A DNA stretch of 15,749 nucleotides from Candidatus Aminicenantota bacterium (GCA_030620655.1 JAUXEH010000028.1:1-15749), one strand, 5' to 3'; positions 6,634-14,922 are shown, counted from the stretch's first letter. The notes: generated by a model not told the origin, from the letters alone. Translations and numbers: made by a program.

Positions 6634-8056
6634 GATCGTGCTTATAGAACCCAAGGCGCCCGACCTCCACATCTATTCCCGGTTCAAGCTCCCTCGGCTG
6701 GGGCTCCTCATCATCGGCGCCCTGCTGCGGGACCGCGGCTGGGAGGTGGATTGGATCTTCGAGGAGATCCGGCGCATCGACTTCAAAAAGATCGTGACGG
6801 CCGACATGGTGGGGATATCCACCATCACATCCACGGCGCCGCGCGCCTATCTGATCGCCGACCGTGTCCGGCAGGCCGGTGTCCCGGTCCTCATGGGCGG
6901 CCCCCACGTCACTTTCCTGGCCGAGGAGGCGCTGCAGCACGCCGATTTCGTGATCCGGGGAGAGGGGGAGGTCGCACTGCTGAGCTTCATGGACGCCTGG
7001 GAATCCGACCGGGATTTTACGCGTGTGCCCAACCTGTCCTACGCCTCGAATGGCGAGACGCGGCACAACGCCATGGGAGCCGTGTTGGAGGACCTGGACC
7101 GGATCCCCTTCCCGGACCTTTCTCCGTTGCTGGCTGCCGGGGGGAGTATCCTGGGGCACCGCACCATCCCCATTCAGACATCCCGCGGGTGCCCCTTCGA
7201 CTGCGCGTTCTGTTCCGTCACCGGCATGTTCGGAAAACGCTACCGCTTCCGCTCTACCCAGAACGTCATCGAGGAACTTCGGGGCTATGACCACCCCAAG
7301 AACCATATATTCTTTTATGACGACAACTTCGCGGCCAACCCCAAACGCATGAAGTCGCTGCTGCAGGCCATGCTGAGCGAGCATTTCTCCTTCACTTGGT
7401 CCACACAGGTGAGGGTCGACATCGCCCGGGATGAGGAACTTGTACGCATGATGCGGGAGAGCGGATGCAGCACGCTCTACATCGGCCTGGAGTCCGTCAA
7501 CCCCGCCAGCCTGGAGAGCATGAAGAAGTGCCAGACGCTGGCCCAGATGGAGGAGGCGCTGCGAGTGTTCCGCCGCCATCGCATCCCGGTCCACGGCATG
7601 TTCGTCTATGGTTTTGACGAGGATGATTGGGGGACGGTGAAGAAGACGTTACGGTTCGCCAAGCGGGCTCGCCTGTCGTCGACCCAGTTCTTGATCCTGA
7701 CGCCCCTTCCCGGATCGGAATTCTACCGTAAGGTCCTCTCGGAAAAGCGCCTGCTGTTCAGAGACTGGGGGCTGTTCGATGCCCATCACGTGGTGTTCAG
7801 ACCCAAGCGGCTTTCGCTTTCCGCCCTTCAGAAGGCGCAGATGCTCAGCCACAAAAAGTTCTACTCCTGGACACAGTCGGTCAAGAAAGCCGTGCGATTC
7901 CGCTGGTTAGATGTGGCCATCGCGCGGTATGCCCGCGGCCTGAACAGGGTGTGGCAGAGGAGGAACAAGGCCTTTATCGCGGCCATCAAGCTCATGGGAC
8001 CTCAAAAGCAGGCCCGGATCTCCATCGATTTTAGGCAGAAGATCGAGCTGGACTGA
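6626..8056 (+). CDS. B12-binding domain radical SAM protein
   Basis: A 476-aa enzyme. Residues about 1-130 form a cobalamin-binding Rossmann-like domain (RLGLLIIGALLRDRGWEV, MVGISTITSTAPRAYLIADR, VLMGGPHVTFLAEEAL, FVIRGEGE). The adenosylcobalamin DxHxxG motif is absent, as is usual for radical SAM relatives. The radical SAM domain begins at SRGCPFDCAFCS, with Cys189, Cys193 and Cys196 in the CxxxCxxC motif that binds the 4Fe-4S cluster. It continues with FFYDDNFAANPKRM, STQVRVDIARDEELVRMMRESGC and IGLESVNPASLESM. The 80-residue C-terminus is basic and not recognised. Such proteins do methylations, cyclisations or lipid and cofactor modifications; the substrate cannot be told. GGAGGG (6613-6618) sits 7 nt before the ATG inside the double-MerR gene, and the 8-nt overlap implies co-expression. 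Confidence 0.88.
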   Translation: MPKIVLIEPKAPDLHIYSRFKLPRLGLLIIGALLRDRGWEVDWIFEEIRRIDFKKIVTADMVGISTITSTAPRAYLIADRVRQAGVPVLMGGPHVTFLAEEALQHADFVIRGEGEVALLSFMDAWESDRDFTRVPNLSYASNGETRHNAMGAVLEDLDRIPFPDLSPLLAAGGSILGHRTIPIQTSRGCPFDCAFCSVTGMFGKRYRFRSTQNVIEELRGYDHPKNHIFFYDDNFAANPKRMKSLLQAMLSEHFSFTWSTQVRVDIARDEELVRMMRESGCSTLYIGLESVNPASLESMKKCQTLAQMEEALRVFRRHRIPVHGMFVYGFDEDDWGTVKKTLRFAKRARLSSTQFLILTPLPGSEFYRKVLSEKRLLFRDWGLFDAHHVVFRPKRLSLSALQKAQMLSHKKFYSWTQSVKKAVRFRWLDVAIARYARGLNRVWQRRNKAFIAAIKLMGPQKQARISIDFRQKIELD

Positions 8057-8100
8057 TCCCGGCCCTCAGGTGCCGACCCTTTCTGTTCGGGCCCTGTGCT

Positions 8101-11100
8101 CTAGGCCTTGGTCCTGTCCTTGCGGCGGACGAAGAAGATTGTGTACATGGCCGGCACGACTATCAGAGTCAGGATGGTGGCGAAGGACAGGCCGAAGATG
8201 ATGGTCATGGCCAGCGGGTTCCAGAACGCCTGGTTGTCCCCGCCCATGTAGATCTGAGGATCGAGCTGCGTGAACAGGGTTCCGAAGTTGATGTTCAATC
8301 CGATAGCCAGGGGCACAAGGCCCAGGATGGTGGACATGGCCGTGAGCATCACCGGGGTGAGACGGGTGGCACCCGCCTCGATCACGGCCTCCATCTTGTC
8401 CATGCCCGAGGCGATGCGGTTGTCGATGTAGTCGACGATGATGATGCCGTTCTTGACCACCACGCCCGCCACCGCGATGATCCCCATCCCGGTCATCATG
8501 ACGGAGATGTCGATCCCGAACACCACGAATCCCAGCAGGACTCCTATGAAGGAGAAGAAGAACTGGGAGATGATGATGAGCGGCTTGGCCATGGAGTTGA
8601 ACTGGGCCACCAGGATGACGAAGATCAGGCCCAGCGCTATGAACATGGCCTGGACCATGAACCGGCCGGTCTCCGCCTGCATGTCCTGCTCCCCGGTGAA
8701 CTGGATGGAGTACCCCTCGGGCAGCGGGAACTTGGGCATGGCCTGCCCGATGCGGCCGACGATCTCGTTGGCGTTGTAGCCGGAGAGCACGTTGGAGGTG
8801 ATAGTGATGACCCGCTGGTTGTCGATGCGCTGGACGCCTCCGTAGCTGGTCTCGTAGGTGACCCTGGCTACGGCCGAGAGCGGGATCTTGTGGGGCGGGG
8901 AGTTGGACTGGCGGGAGGAGACCGTGATCTCCTGGCTGAGCAGGACCCCGATGTCCTCGCGGTATTTTTTCGCCAGGCGCAGCTGGATGGGGAATTCGTC
9001 GTCGCCCTCTTTAAATTGCGAGATCTCGAGGCCGTAGATGGCGGTGCGCAGCGACATTCCGATCTGGGCGGTGCTCATCCCCAGCTGGTTGGCCTTCTCC
9101 CGGTCGACCTCGAGCACCAGCTCGGGCTTGTTGACCTCCATGCTGGACTTGAGCTTCTCGATGCCGCGGATGTTGAGTGCTTCCAGGAATTTGATGAAGT
9201 TTTCGGAGATTGAGACCAGCCGGTCGAGGTCTTCCCCGGAGACCTCGATGTTGATGGGCATGCCGGTGGGAACTCCCATGGCTTCCCGGTCGATGCGGAT
9301 CTGCGCCCCCGGGATCCCCTTCACCTCCGCCCTCAGTTTATCCAGGTAGGTCCTGGTGCGGGGTCCGGTCCGGTATTTGTATTCCACGAATGTGACGGTG
9401 ACCTTGGCCAGCTTGTCCTGGGCGAAGCGTTCGAACATGTCGGCGCCGGCGTTGACCGCCACGTTGGAGACCACGGACTCCACGTCCGGGTTGTCCCTCC
9501 CCAGCACATCGAACACCTTGGATTCCACCTGCTTGCAGATCTCGTTCGTCACATCGATGTGCGTGCCCTCGGGCATGGCGATGTAGACCATGAGCGAGTT
9601 GGGGTCGCCGCTGGGGAAGAACACTATTCGGGGGGTCTTGATCCCCATGAGGACGAAGGAGGAGAACAGCAGGATCACGACGGAGACGACGACCAGATAA
9701 GGCCGCTTCCCTTTGAGGGAGAAAGCCAGCGTCTTGCGGTAGGCGCTGAGGAACTTCGGAAGCACGCAACACTGGAACTTGTCCACCAAGAAGTGCAGGA
9801 CGTATTTGGTGAGATAGTAGATAACCAGGCCGAATACCAGCAGGTTGGCCGGGAGCTTGTTCCCGGATGCGTAGAAGAGCACGATCAGACCCAGCGCGGC
9901 GACCGTGAAGATGATGGCCTTCTTCGATGGGAGGCGGAATATTCTTTTCGTTTCCTCTGGTTCCGGCCGCTTCATGAAGGAAACCGCGAACACCGGGTTC
10001 ATGGTGTAGGCCACGAGGAGCGAAGCGCCCAGCGTGATGATGATGGTGATGGGCAAAAAGGACATGAATTTGCCCGGGATCCCGGGTATGAAGATCAGGG
10101 GCAAAAAGGGCGCTATGGTGGTGAGCGTACCGGTGAATACCGCCAGCGCCACCTCGCCCACGCCCCGCTTGGTCGCCTCAACGATGGACAGGCCGGGCGT
10201 CTGGGTGAAGTGGCGGTAGGCGTTCTCCACCACCACGATGGAGTTGTCTACCACGATGCCCAGCACCATGATGAAGGACATGAGCACCACCATGTTCATG
10301 GTGAATCCTACGACCGGGATCAGGATGAAGGCGATCACCATGGAGAGTGGGATCGAAACACCCACGAACAGGGCATTCGTCTCGCCCATGAAGAACATCA
10401 GCACGAAGACCACCACGATGAAGCCCAGGATCACGGTGTTGAACAGGTCGCTCACGGAGTTGCGGGTCTGTGTGCTGGAGTCCCCGGTCAAGGTAACGAT
10501 GAGGTTCCGGGGAGCGGTCAGCTTGAATTCCTGGATGATGCCCCGGATCTTCTCCACGGCCACGATCAGGTTCTTGCCGCTCTTCTTGATGACGTTGAGG
10601 GTCACGACGTCTTCGCCGTTCAGGCGGGCGTAGCTCTCCCGTTCCTTGTAGCCGTCCTTGACCTCCGCGATGTCCTTCAGGTAGATGCCTTCCTGGAGCA
10701 GAATGTCGGCCACCTGCTGCACGTTCTTGAATTCACCCACGACCCGGAGGTTGCGCTTCATGCCGTCGGTGTCGATCTGGCCGGCCGAGATGGTCAAGTT
10801 CTCGGCAGCCACGGCCCCCTGGATGGAGTTGAAGGACAACCCGGCCGCCTGCATCTTGTAGAGGTCCACGTTGATCTGGATCTCCCGGTCCAGGGCCCCG
10901 GCGATATTGGCCCGGGTGATCTCTTCCAAAGCTTCGATCTCGTCCTGCAGCGTTTCGGCCAGAGCCTTGAGCTTGACCAGCCCGATGTCCCCGGACAGGT
11001 TGATGAAGAGGATGGGGATCTCGGAAAGGTTGATGCGGGTGACCTGCGGCTCCTGGAACAGGTCGGAGGGAAGCTCCGAGCGGGCATCGTCCACGGCCTG

Positions 11101-11442
11101 CCTCACATCCAGGTAGGCCTGCATCTCGTCGGCCGAAAGCTCGAATTCTATGAAGATCGAGGAGTAGTCCTGGATGGAATTGCTGGAGATCTGCTTGACA
11201 CCATCGATCCCCTTGAGCTGCTTCTCGATGGGCCGGGTGATCAGGTTCTCCACATCCGCCGGCGCGGTGCCGGGATGGATGGTCCCGACCATGAAATAGG
11301 GGAAGACGATCTCGGGGAACCTTTCCTTGGGGGTGGCATTGTACTGCATGACGCCGAAGATGACCAGGATCACGGTGAATATGTAGATCGTGGTGCGGTT
11401 GGATATCGCCAGCTTGGTGGGCTTGAACTCTTTAAACTTCAT
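8101..11442 (-). CDS. RND efflux permease, AcrB/HAE1-like, with two extra membrane segments
   Basis: The inner-membrane proton-driven pump subunit, 1113 aa (AcrB is about 1050). It has an N-terminal TM near 18-34, porter domains at about 40-325 and 600-920, and TM blocks at about 335-490 and 930-1105. TM4 reads LGIVVDNSIVVVENAYRHF (Asp399-Asn400), where AcrB has two aspartates; the DN form is common in distant HAE1 and related pumps. TM10 has VAGVVVKNGIIIVDYID with the conserved Lys997. The C-terminal TM helix is followed by a short basic tail. Between the halves, two added hydrophobic segments (about 508-526 and 533-554) suggest about 14 TMs. AGAAGGA is 5 nt upstream of the ATG. It is the last gene of the operon, 42 bp after the adaptor, ending 45 bp from the convergent radical SAM gene. 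Substrates are not predictable. Confidence 0.93.
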   Translation of the reverse strand: MKFKEFKPTKLAISNRTTIYIFTVILVIFGVMQYNATPKERFPEIVFPYFMVGTIHPGTAPADVENLITRPIEKQLKGIDGVKQISSNSIQDYSSIFIEFELSADEMQAYLDVRQAVDDARSELPSDLFQEPQVTRINLSEIPILFINLSGDIGLVKLKALAETLQDEIEALEEITRANIAGALDREIQINVDLYKMQAAGLSFNSIQGAVAAENLTISAGQIDTDGMKRNLRVVGEFKNVQQVADILLQEGIYLKDIAEVKDGYKERESYARLNGEDVVTLNVIKKSGKNLIVAVEKIRGIIQEFKLTAPRNLIVTLTGDSSTQTRNSVSDLFNTVILGFIVVVFVLMFFMGETNALFVGVSIPLSMVIAFILIPVVGFTMNMVVLMSFIMVLGIVVDNSIVVVENAYRHFTQTPGLSIVEATKRGVGEVALAVFTGTLTTIAPFLPLIFIPGIPGKFMSFLPITIIITLGASLLVAYTMNPVFAVSFMKRPEPEETKRIFRLPSKKAIIFTVAALGLIVLFYASGNKLPANLLVFGLVIYYLTKYVLHFLVDKFQCCVLPKFLSAYRKTLAFSLKGKRPYLVVVSVVILLFSSFVLMGIKTPRIVFFPSGDPNSLMVYIAMPEGTHIDVTNEICKQVESKVFDVLGRDNPDVESVVSNVAVNAGADMFERFAQDKLAKVTVTFVEYKYRTGPRTRTYLDKLRAEVKGIPGAQIRIDREAMGVPTGMPINIEVSGEDLDRLVSISENFIKFLEALNIRGIEKLKSSMEVNKPELVLEVDREKANQLGMSTAQIGMSLRTAIYGLEISQFKEGDDEFPIQLRLAKKYREDIGVLLSQEITVSSRQSNSPPHKIPLSAVARVTYETSYGGVQRIDNQRVITITSNVLSGYNANEIVGRIGQAMPKFPLPEGYSIQFTGEQDMQAETGRFMVQAMFIALGLIFVILVAQFNSMAKPLIIISQFFFSFIGVLLGFVVFGIDISVMMTGMGIIAVAGVVVKNGIIIVDYIDNRIASGMDKMEAVIEAGATRLTPVMLTAMSTILGLVPLAIGLNINFGTLFTQLDPQIYMGGDNQAFWNPLAMTIIFGLSFATILTLIVVPAMYTIFFVRRKDRTKA

Positions 11443-11461
11443 GGTGTCCTTCTCTTTAAAT

Positions 11462-11484
11462 TCCCCCTTCGTGGTGAAGGAGAA
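11462..11484 (-). other. Intercistronic hairpin between adaptor and permease genes
   Basis: Directly after the adaptor stop codon, the reverse-strand sequence TTCTCCTTC-ACCAC-GAAGGGGGA forms a 9-bp stem (two G-U pairs) with a 5-nt loop. There is no T-run, so it is not a full terminator. It could protect the upstream mRNA end or tune the channel/adaptor to permease ratio. Five perfect pairs next to the loop are the core of the evidence. Confidence 0.35.
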
Positions 11485-12618
11485 CTATTCTTCCTGCTGG
11501 ATGGAGACGGGCTGGCCGTCCGCCAAGTTCTGAAAACCGAAGGTCACGACCAATTCCCCGGCGCTTAATCCTTCCCGTATCTCGAGCCGGTCGGCGTAGT
11601 TCTTGCCGGGGGTCACGGTGCGCCGGCGTGCGATCCAGCCTCCGTCCTGTTCCTCCGCCACGAACAGGAAGTATTCGGAGCCGGTCTCCTGGACCGCGTT
11701 CTGGGGAACTGTGATGGCTTCGGGGTTGGAGTAATCGTTTATGGTTATTACGGCCAGCATGTTGGGCTTCAGGGCTTTTTCCCGGGCCGGGATGCGGATC
11801 TCGATCTGGAAGGTGCGGTTGTTGGGGTCGATCACCTGGGAGACGGCATCGATCTTGAGCTCCATCTCACGGGCCACCACCGGGATCCGGACTTGGACGG
11901 TGTCTCCCTTCTTGACGCGGGAGATGTAGTTCTCGGAGAGGGGCGCCTTGAGCTTGAGCCGGGACAGCTGCACGATGCGGATGGTCCCGAATCCGGCCGC
12001 CGCCATCTCCCCTTCTTTTATCAGCACGTCATCGACGGTGCCGTTTATAGGCGCGCGGACCTTGGTGAGCTTGAACTGTTCCTGTAGCGTCTCGAGCTTC
12101 CTCTCCAGGCCCTCCTTGTTGTTCTTGGCTGTGAGGTAATCGAGCTCGCTGCCGATGTTCTTTTTCCACAGCCGGTCCTGGCGCTCATAAATGGTGGTGG
12201 CCAGCTCCAGGCCGTGTTTCAGCTCCGCGATGCCGCTCTCGAGTATGGCGCCGTCCAGCTCTGCCAGCAGCTGGCCCTGGCGCACGCTGTCCCCCTGCCG
12301 GACGTGGATCTTCTTGACGACTCCGTTGCTCCGGGCGGGGATCAGGATGTTGTTGTCGGATTCCACCGTGCCCTGCGCCTGGATGAAATGCTGGAAGAGG
12401 GCGGGCCGGACCTCTATCCCACGCACATAGGCCAGCGCCTCCGGGGGAGCCTCCCCGCCTTCCTGGGCGATCTCCGCCATGAGCTGTTCGATCTGGGCGG
12501 TCAGGGCCTCGCGCTGGACTTCCAGCCGGGCCAACTGGGCCTGCTTGTCACGCGGGGGCGCACAGGTGGCGATTAACATTACGATCAATACCGGAATCAA
12601 TATCTTAGTTTTATTCAT
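11485..12618 (-). CDS. RND periplasmic adaptor (membrane fusion protein), lipoprotein-like
   Basis: A 377-aa HlyD/AcrA-type adaptor linking the permease to the outer-membrane channel. A hydrophobic signal (KILIPVLIVMLIATC) ends at Cys19; IATC is a slightly off-consensus lipobox, so lipid anchoring is likely but not certain. A short coiled coil (about 26-52) precedes the family core. The half-lipoyl segment is IPARSNGVVKKIHVRQGDSVRQGQLLAELD. A helical hairpin (about 124-185) follows, then KVRAPINGTVDDVLIKEGEM and the beta-barrel and membrane-proximal domains. The ATG at 12618 is chosen over an in-frame ATG at 12654: it has AAGGA 7 nt upstream, gives a clean signal peptide, and starts 4 bp after the TolC stop, whereas the upstream start would overlap TolC by 32 nt. 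It acts in the periplasm within the same operon as its partners. Confidence 0.9.
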   Translation of the reverse strand: MNKTKILIPVLIVMLIATCAPPRDKQAQLARLEVQREALTAQIEQLMAEIAQEGGEAPPEALAYVRGIEVRPALFQHFIQAQGTVESDNNILIPARSNGVVKKIHVRQGDSVRQGQLLAELDGAILESGIAELKHGLELATTIYERQDRLWKKNIGSELDYLTAKNNKEGLERKLETLQEQFKLTKVRAPINGTVDDVLIKEGEMAAAGFGTIRIVQLSRLKLKAPLSENYISRVKKGDTVQVRIPVVAREMELKIDAVSQVIDPNNRTFQIEIRIPAREKALKPNMLAVITINDYSNPEAITVPQNAVQETGSEYFLFVAEEQDGGWIARRRTVTPGKNYADRLEIREGLSAGELVVTFGFQNLADGQPVSIQQEE

Positions 12619-12622
12619 GGTC

Positions 12623-14023
12623 CTATCCTTCTGAAATGGTGACTTCATAGCCACTGTGGAGCCTGTCCAGTTTGTTTTTGGCGTTCAACAGCGCGGCCAT
12701 GGCCTGGATGTAGCTGGACTGTGTGCCCAGGAAGCGGTCGTTGGCCTGGGTGAGGTCGGTGCTGGAGGCCAGCCCTTCCTGGTACTTGATCAGGGTCTTG
12801 TCGTAGACTTTTTGGGCGAGCTCCATGTTATCGCGCACATTGACGTAGTTCTCGAAGGCCGCGGACAGGTCGTTTTTGGCCTGGGCCTCCTCCAGGAGCA
12901 GGCCCTGGGACACCTGCTGGACCGTTTTGCGGGCCTGGTCCAGTGCGATCGAGGCCTGCTGTACCCGTGCCCTCTGGGTGCCGCTCTTGAAGAGCGGGAT
13001 GTTCAGGGTAAGGCCTACGGCCTGGGACCTGTACCATTTGTTCTCGAAGTCAAAGAAGTTGAAGCTGTTGCGCTGGGCGGCCCAGGCCAGGGAATAGAAG
13101 GCGGCGACCGTGGGCCAGTACTGCGCCTTCTCGTTCTTGAGGCCCATCCTCGCCAGCGCTTCCTGTGTCTGAATCAGGCGGTAGTCGATGTTTTTTTCCA
13201 GATAGAAGCTGCCCGCCAGCGCTTCTTCGATGTCCTGGGCCGAGATGATGTCTTCCAGGCCGTCGGAGAGCCGGACCTCTTCGCTGAGGTCGATCCCCAT
13301 CTGGAACTTGAGCAGCTGAAAGGCCGTCTCCGTCTGCTTCTCCAGGTTCTGGAGGCTGTTCTTGAGGGCCGTGACCGAGATCTGGATGACATCGGCATCT
13401 GTCTCTTCCACGAAGCCCTCCTTGTAGAATTCCCGGATCTCGTACAGGGTCTTCTCCAGGTTCTCGATATTGCTCTGGATGATCTTCTGGCTCTCCTGGG
13501 AGACCAGGATCAGGTAGTAGGTCTGGGACACGGTCTCCACCACATCCAGCCGGGTCCGCTCCAGGCCTTCGGTGGCCAGCTGCTCGAAGATGCGTGAGGT
13601 CTGAAGCCCCACCAAATAGCTGCCGTTGAACAGGAGCTGTTGGACCTGGAGGCCGAGGTTGGCGTTGTGCTGTGTGCCGAACTGGATCTCGATGAATTCA
13701 CTGGGGTCCCCGAAGAAGTCCGGGATGAGCATGGTGGGCAGCTCTATGTTGTTGGTGTAGCCGACCGAGGAATTGACCTGGGGCAGGCCGAGCCCTATGG
13801 TCTCCCGGATCTTTTTTTTGGCGGCCAGCACGTCCAGTTGCGATTTCTGTGCGTCGTAGTTGTACTCCAGGGCATAATCGCGCGCCTCCCTCAGGCTGTA
13901 GGCGGTGGGCTCCTGGGGCAAAGCAGGCTGCGGGACCATCAGGCACAGGAGCAGGGCCCATGCGCCCGGTTCCCACAGCGGCCGTTTATTTTGAGGTGTC
14001 TGTCTTTTTTTGCTCTTCAACAT
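12623..14023 (-). CDS. TolC-family outer-membrane efflux channel
   Basis: A 466-aa outer-membrane factor, the first gene of the efflux operon. A basic N-terminus is followed by a hydrophobic Sec signal (WALLLCLMVPQPALPQE, cleavage near residue 36-37). The mature protein shows the paired TolC repeats. The first opens with SLREARDYALEYNYDAQKSQLDVLAAKKKI, then a strand region GLPQVNSSVGYTNNIELPTM. The second contains ALARMGLKNEKAQYWPTVAAFYSL and a coiled coil ending in the family segment SSTDLTQANDRFLGTQSSY. The strand region resembles TolC proteins of Bacteroidota and Acidobacteriota more than those of Enterobacteria. AAGGGAG stands 7 nt before the ATG. It forms the trimeric exit duct for the adaptor and permease encoded just downstream. 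No cysteine follows the signal, so it is not a lipoprotein. Confidence 0.92.
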   Translation of the reverse strand: MLKSKKRQTPQNKRPLWEPGAWALLLCLMVPQPALPQEPTAYSLREARDYALEYNYDAQKSQLDVLAAKKKIRETIGLGLPQVNSSVGYTNNIELPTMLIPDFFGDPSEFIEIQFGTQHNANLGLQVQQLLFNGSYLVGLQTSRIFEQLATEGLERTRLDVVETVSQTYYLILVSQESQKIIQSNIENLEKTLYEIREFYKEGFVEETDADVIQISVTALKNSLQNLEKQTETAFQLLKFQMGIDLSEEVRLSDGLEDIISAQDIEEALAGSFYLEKNIDYRLIQTQEALARMGLKNEKAQYWPTVAAFYSLAWAAQRNSFNFFDFENKWYRSQAVGLTLNIPLFKSGTQRARVQQASIALDQARKTVQQVSQGLLLEEAQAKNDLSAAFENYVNVRDNMELAQKVYDKTLIKYQEGLASSTDLTQANDRFLGTQSSYIQAMAALLNAKNKLDRLHSGYEVTISEG

Positions 14024-14127
14024 TGGACTCCCTTTAGCTTAGGTTGTCGGATTCCCTTTGGAAAAAAGGGCTGGAAGAAAGCTTCAAAATATCTCGAGAT
14101 GCTGCGTGTTTATCTCCACTCCTTCAT

Positions 14128-14248
14128 TATCTAACCTATTAAGCCTGGTATGATAGCATAATTGCACGTATTTGTTTACGAGATGCGCGTCCTTTGGTTT
14201 ATTTGTTAGAAAACTTACCATAGGAAATCAAATAATTTGATATCTAAC
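14128..14248. promoter_or_regulatory. Putative MarR operators
   Basis: Two dyads lie next to the reverse-strand promoter: ATCAAATAATTTGAT (14227-14241, perfect 7-1-7) and TTTGATATCTAA (14236-14247, centred on GATATC with one mismatched pair). The 8-mer TATCTAAC occurs twice (14128-14135 and 14241-14248), with an inverted GTTAGA at 14205-14210. AT-rich dyads of this size near TTAGATATCTAA are typical binding sites of MarR-family repressors. They cover the predicted start of the efflux operon, so repression by the adjacent marR product is inferred. Confidence 0.5.
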
Positions 14249-14252
14249 TAAA

Positions 14253-14281
14253 AGTGTAGCATAATGGAAACAGCAGGTCAA
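14253..14281 (-). promoter_or_regulatory. Sigma70-type promoter of the efflux operon
   Basis: Read on the reverse strand, TTGACC (14281-14276) is followed after exactly 17 bp by TACACT (14258-14253), matching the -35 at 5 of 6 and the -10 at 4 of 6 positions. Transcription would start near 14246, inside the dyads at 14227-14248, leaving a leader of about 220 nt before the TolC ATG at 14023. Confidence 0.5.
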
Positions 14282-14283
14282 TC

Positions 14284-14412
14284 ATAAGGAGGCTTTTCCG
14301 AAACCGTGATAATGAATAAGTCGTGTAAGCTGAAACGGCGGCCCGGTGATTTTCCCCAGCGAGGAAAATCCCCTAATTCCTCGGCTCGCTCTCCTCTGGA
14401 CGACCTCCTTAT
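14284..14412 (+). repeat. Nested inverted repeats upstream of marR
   Basis: ATAAGGAGG (14284-14292) is perfectly complementary to CCTCCTTAT (14404-14412), closing a 129-bp segment. Inside it are GATTTTCC/GGAAAATC (14348-14355 and 14363-14370, 7-nt loop). Pairs that compete with it are AGCGAG/CTCGCT (14358-14363 and 14385-14390) and GAGGAA/TTCCTC (14361-14366 and 14377-14382). No reading frame or known riboswitch motif was recognised. It could be a structured leader of marR, or unrelated symmetrical DNA. Confidence 0.35.
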
Positions 14413-14484
14413 CAGCTTGCCTGACAGATTTACAGATCAGCTCGGTTTTGGAAATGTCGGCATAGAATACTCAGGATTTTAACT

Positions 14485-14922
14485 ATGAAGGAAAAAAGAC
14501 TTATAGATATCATAAGCGCAATCCCTTCCCTCATGCACGCGCTGTTCCACGACATCGACACGGCCGAGCTGGACCTCCCGGTCAACCGGACCCAGCGCAA
14601 GGTCCTGATCGTGATCGACCGGCTGCCGGCTGTGACCATGACCCAGATCAGTCATATGTCCGGGCTGGAGAAAGGCTCGTTCACGGCCGTGGCCGACAAG
14701 CTGATCGCTATGGGGCTGGTCAAGAGGGAGAGAGACCCCTCAGATCGCCGCAAGATCATGCTGCGGCTGACCCGGGAGGGGGATGAGGTTACCCGGAAGC
14801 TCATACAGAACGCAGAATCTCATCTGGAAAGGAAGCTGTCCCGGCTGGACGATTCCGAGCGCAGGGAACTGATGGATGCGTTCGCCGTCCTGTCCCACTA
14901 TGCGGAAAAACTCAAGAAATAG
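14485..14922 (+). CDS. MarR-family transcriptional regulator
   Basis: A 145-aa winged-helix repressor, normal MarR length. The recognition region is TMTQISHMSGLEKGSFTAVADKLIAMGLVKRE (51-82). The wing carries the family signature DPSDRRKIMLRLTREGDE (84-101), with the DxR pair and the L-x-LT ending. N- and C-terminal helices (about 3-40 and 104-145) supply the dimer interface. There is no Cys, so a thiol redox switch is excluded and a small-molecule ligand is likelier. AGGA (14473-14476) lies 8 nt before the ATG. The gene diverges from the efflux operon across 461 bp holding candidate MarR operators, the classic arrangement for a ligand-relieved repressor of a drug efflux pump. Direct proof of the target is lacking. 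Confidence 0.9.
   Translation: MKEKRLIDIISAIPSLMHALFHDIDTAELDLPVNRTQRKVLIVIDRLPAVTMTQISHMSGLEKGSFTAVADKLIAMGLVKRERDPSDRRKIMLRLTREGDEVTRKLIQNAESHLERKLSRLDDSERRELMDAFAVLSHYAEKLKK

Noticed and set aside
8057..8100. Terminator between the convergent radical SAM and permease genes
   Set aside because: Only a 5-bp GGCCC/GGGCC pairing (8061-8065 and 8089-8093) with a long loop and no T-run was found; too weak to call.
10243..10248. Asp-Asn instead of Asp-Asp in TM4 of the RND permease as a sign of inactivity
   Set aside because: VDNSIVVVEN is common in functional RND pumps of other subfamilies, so it is not evidence of a broken transporter.
9559..11568. A 669-codon forward-strand open frame opposite the RND permease
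   Set aside because: It is the antisense shadow of a GC-rich gene: the peptide is full of Asp/Glu/His/Gly low-complexity runs, has no domain, and the reverse-strand permease is unmistakable.
12619..12654. Upstream ATG start for the adaptor gene at 12654
   Set aside because: It would overlap the TolC gene and add a basic stretch before the signal peptide, while the ATG at 12618 has a good ribosome binding site and a direct lipoprotein-like signal.
12656..13597. A 313-codon forward-strand open frame opposite the TolC gene
   Set aside because: Antisense shadow with a repetitive Val/Leu/Gly/Asp composition, no ribosome binding site, and a clear TolC gene on the other strand.
14128..14248. Integron-type attC site suggested by repeated TCTAAC/GTTAGA
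   Set aside because: The core sites and paired stem arrangement of attC are absent, and no integrase or cassette genes are nearby; the motifs fit MarR operators better.
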